A DNA stretch of 64,000 nt, taken from the NCBI GenBank assembly GCA_902780235.1, contig CACZEL010000006.1, positions 1-64,000 of the forward strand, given 5' to 3'. The translations under genes were made by a program, and so were the position numbers. Positions 63,112 to 64,000 of this stretch are shown here, in pieces. Below the pieces are notes generated by a model. The model did no database searches. It was given only the letters and a program-made list of their open reading frames with translations, and was not told where the DNA came from. The stretch is from an uncultured Bacteroidales bacterium (GTDB lineage Bacteria; Bacteroidota; Bacteroidia; Bacteroidales; Paludibacteraceae). The first letter of the stretch is position 1; every line of letters begins with the position of its first letter.

Positions 63112-63147
63112 CGTCATAACGTCATGACGTCATAACGAAATAACGAC
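63112..63147. repeat. Octamer tract (cgtcataa) between prfC and the MFS gene
   Basis: Units cgtcataa, cgtcatga, cgtcataa, cgaaataa, cgac; fills most of the 51-base spacer. Confidence 0.93.
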
Positions 63148-63161
63148 AAAATCAAATAATT

Positions 63162-64000
63162 ATGAAAAACAAATCGCTTGAGATTCGCCTCATCGTAATG
63201 AACTTCTTGGAGTTCGCCGTTTGGGGTGCGTATTTAACCTCTATGGGAACCTACCTGTTCAAACAGGGTATGGGTCAACACATCGGTTGGTTCTATTCGA
63301 TTCAAGGTGTTGTCAGCCTTTTCATGCCTGCCTTGATGGGTATTGTAGCGGATCGTTGGATACAGGCGCAGAAGACCTTGAGTCTCTGTCATGCCTTAGC
63401 CGGTCTGTTCATGTGCGCCGCCGGTATCTATGCGTACACGGCCGCTGACGTGCAGTTCGGTACGCTCTTCACGCTCTACACTTTCTCCGTAGCGTTCTTC
63501 ATGCCGACGATCGCGCTGACGAACTCGGTAGCATTCAATGCGCTGGTGAAAGCCAACATGGACACGGTCAAAGATTTCCCGCCGATCCGTGTGTTCGGTA
63601 CGGTGGGCTTCATCGCTACGATGTGGTGCATTGACCTGCTGGGCTTCCAATCAACCCCTTGGCAATTCGTTGTCAGCGGCGGTCTGAGTCTGCTCTTGGC
63701 GGCTTACTCGCTGACCCTTCCGGCATGTGAGATCAAAGCGGCAGAAGGCAATGTGGATCTGGTAGAGGCACTCGGTCTCAAAGCGTTTAAGTTATTCAAA
63801 CAGAAGAAGATGGCGCTGTTCTTCATCTTCTCGATGATGCTGGGTATGTGTCTGCAGGTGACCAACTCGTACGCAAACCCGTTCATCACGTCGTTCGGCG
63901 CGATCGAGGAGTTTGCCAACACGTTCGGCGTACAGCACGCTAACATCCTCATCTCCATCTCTCAGATCTGCGAGGCACTCTGTATCCTTGCAATCCCGTT
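63162..64000 (+). CDS. MFS transporter, nucleoside permease-like (5' part)
   Basis: Starts at the ATG at 63162 and runs past the window end; 279 codons visible. The first residues (MKNKSLEIRLIVMNFLEFAVWGAYLTS) and the segments GIVADRWI and FGTVGFIATMW resemble the NupG/XapB-type Nuc_H_symport branch of the MFS. About seven helices are visible. It probably imports nucleosides by proton symport; other sugars are possible. It follows prfC after a repeat-filled spacer. Confidence 0.85.
   Translation, partial: MKNKSLEIRLIVMNFLEFAVWGAYLTSMGTYLFKQGMGQHIGWFYSIQGVVSLFMPALMGIVADRWIQAQKTLSLCHALAGLFMCAAGIYAYTAADVQFGTLFTLYTFSVAFFMPTIALTNSVAFNALVKANMDTVKDFPPIRVFGTVGFIATMWCIDLLGFQSTPWQFVVSGGLSLLLAAYSLTLPACEIKAAEGNVDLVEALGLKAFKLFKQKKMALFFIFSMMLGMCLQVTNSYANPFITSFGAIEEFANTFGVQHANILISISQICEALCILAIP

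Noticed and set aside
64..63958. Long frames antisense to glnN, alaS, nqrC, nqrF, prfC and others
   Set aside because: They are shadows of well-supported genes; translations are rich in Arg, His and Val with no family match.

Overview
The window is a contiguous chromosomal stretch of a Bacteroidales-type bacterium (phylum Bacteroidota). The evidence is convergent. About twenty promoters have the Bacteroidota form, TTG then TAnnTTTG, nearly always exactly 20 bases apart. The gene set includes type III glutamine synthetase, the six-gene Na+-NQR complex, a potassium-dependent membrane pyrophosphatase, a DUF4837 lipoprotein, a DPP-IV-like S9 peptidase and a secreted protein with a type IX secretion C-terminal domain. 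Shine-Dalgarno sequences are mostly absent. The species cannot be named from the sequence. No rRNA, tRNA, insertion sequence, CRISPR array or prophage was seen.

Layout. 0-6.6 kb (minus): glnN, a secreted leucine-rich-repeat protein, and a VWA protein with a T9SS tail. 6.7-8.3 kb (plus): glyS. 17.2-8.4 kb (minus): an apparent 9-kb operon of nitroreductase, pdxA, alaS, gtrA-like, guaD, lipoate ligase, aminotransferase and ion channel. 17.6-18.9 kb: mtaB. 25.5-18.8 kb (minus): an AddAB-like helicase/nuclease pair and an HprK-like kinase. 25.7-26.9 kb: glyA. An AraC regulator, then DUF4837-pnuC, then a minus operon (36.2-29.6 kb) of a secreted unknown, DPP-IV-like peptidase, ROK kinase, polysaccharide deacetylase and an Ig-like lipoprotein. 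36.3-37.4 kb: two small exported proteins. 37.5-42.7 kb: an AT-rich accessory island with a glycosyltransferase, an AbiJ/HEPN-like protein, an unknown protein, a DUF3037 protein and a HipA-like kinase, framed by hairpin-rich non-coding DNA. 48.5-42.8 kb (minus): nqrABCDEF. 48.7-52.9 kb (plus): hydroxyacid dehydrogenase, pepT, gcvT, patatin. 53.1-56.6 kb: two paralogous acyl-CoA synthetases. 59.0-56.8 kb (minus): hppA. 59.2 kb to the end (plus): pheT, prfC and a truncated nucleoside-permease-like gene.

The most unusual property is a population of short tandem-repeat tracts, about forty in 64 kb, mostly with 7- or 8-bp units and some with 9, 11, 14, 15 or 18. The same words (gtcaaaa, agctaag, aattaaa, gttaactc and variants) occur between genes and, always in frame, inside conserved enzymes: mtaB, pdxA, addA, addB, gcvT, pepT, pheT, pnuC, the DPP-IV-like gene and others. 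Several tracts supply start or stop codons. They resemble the heptameric STRR sequences known from filamentous cyanobacteria. I know of no description for Bacteroidales, but I could not search for one.

Three non-coding elements also deserve attention: a promoter-driven row of eight perfect hairpins (42.27-42.74 kb), a compact element with mutually exclusive stems (39.02-39.20 kb), and a triple hairpin between the two acyl-CoA synthetases (54.75-54.86 kb). The energy genes (Nqr, a Na+/K+-type PPase and an NaChBac-like channel) suggest that a sodium gradient is central to this organism.
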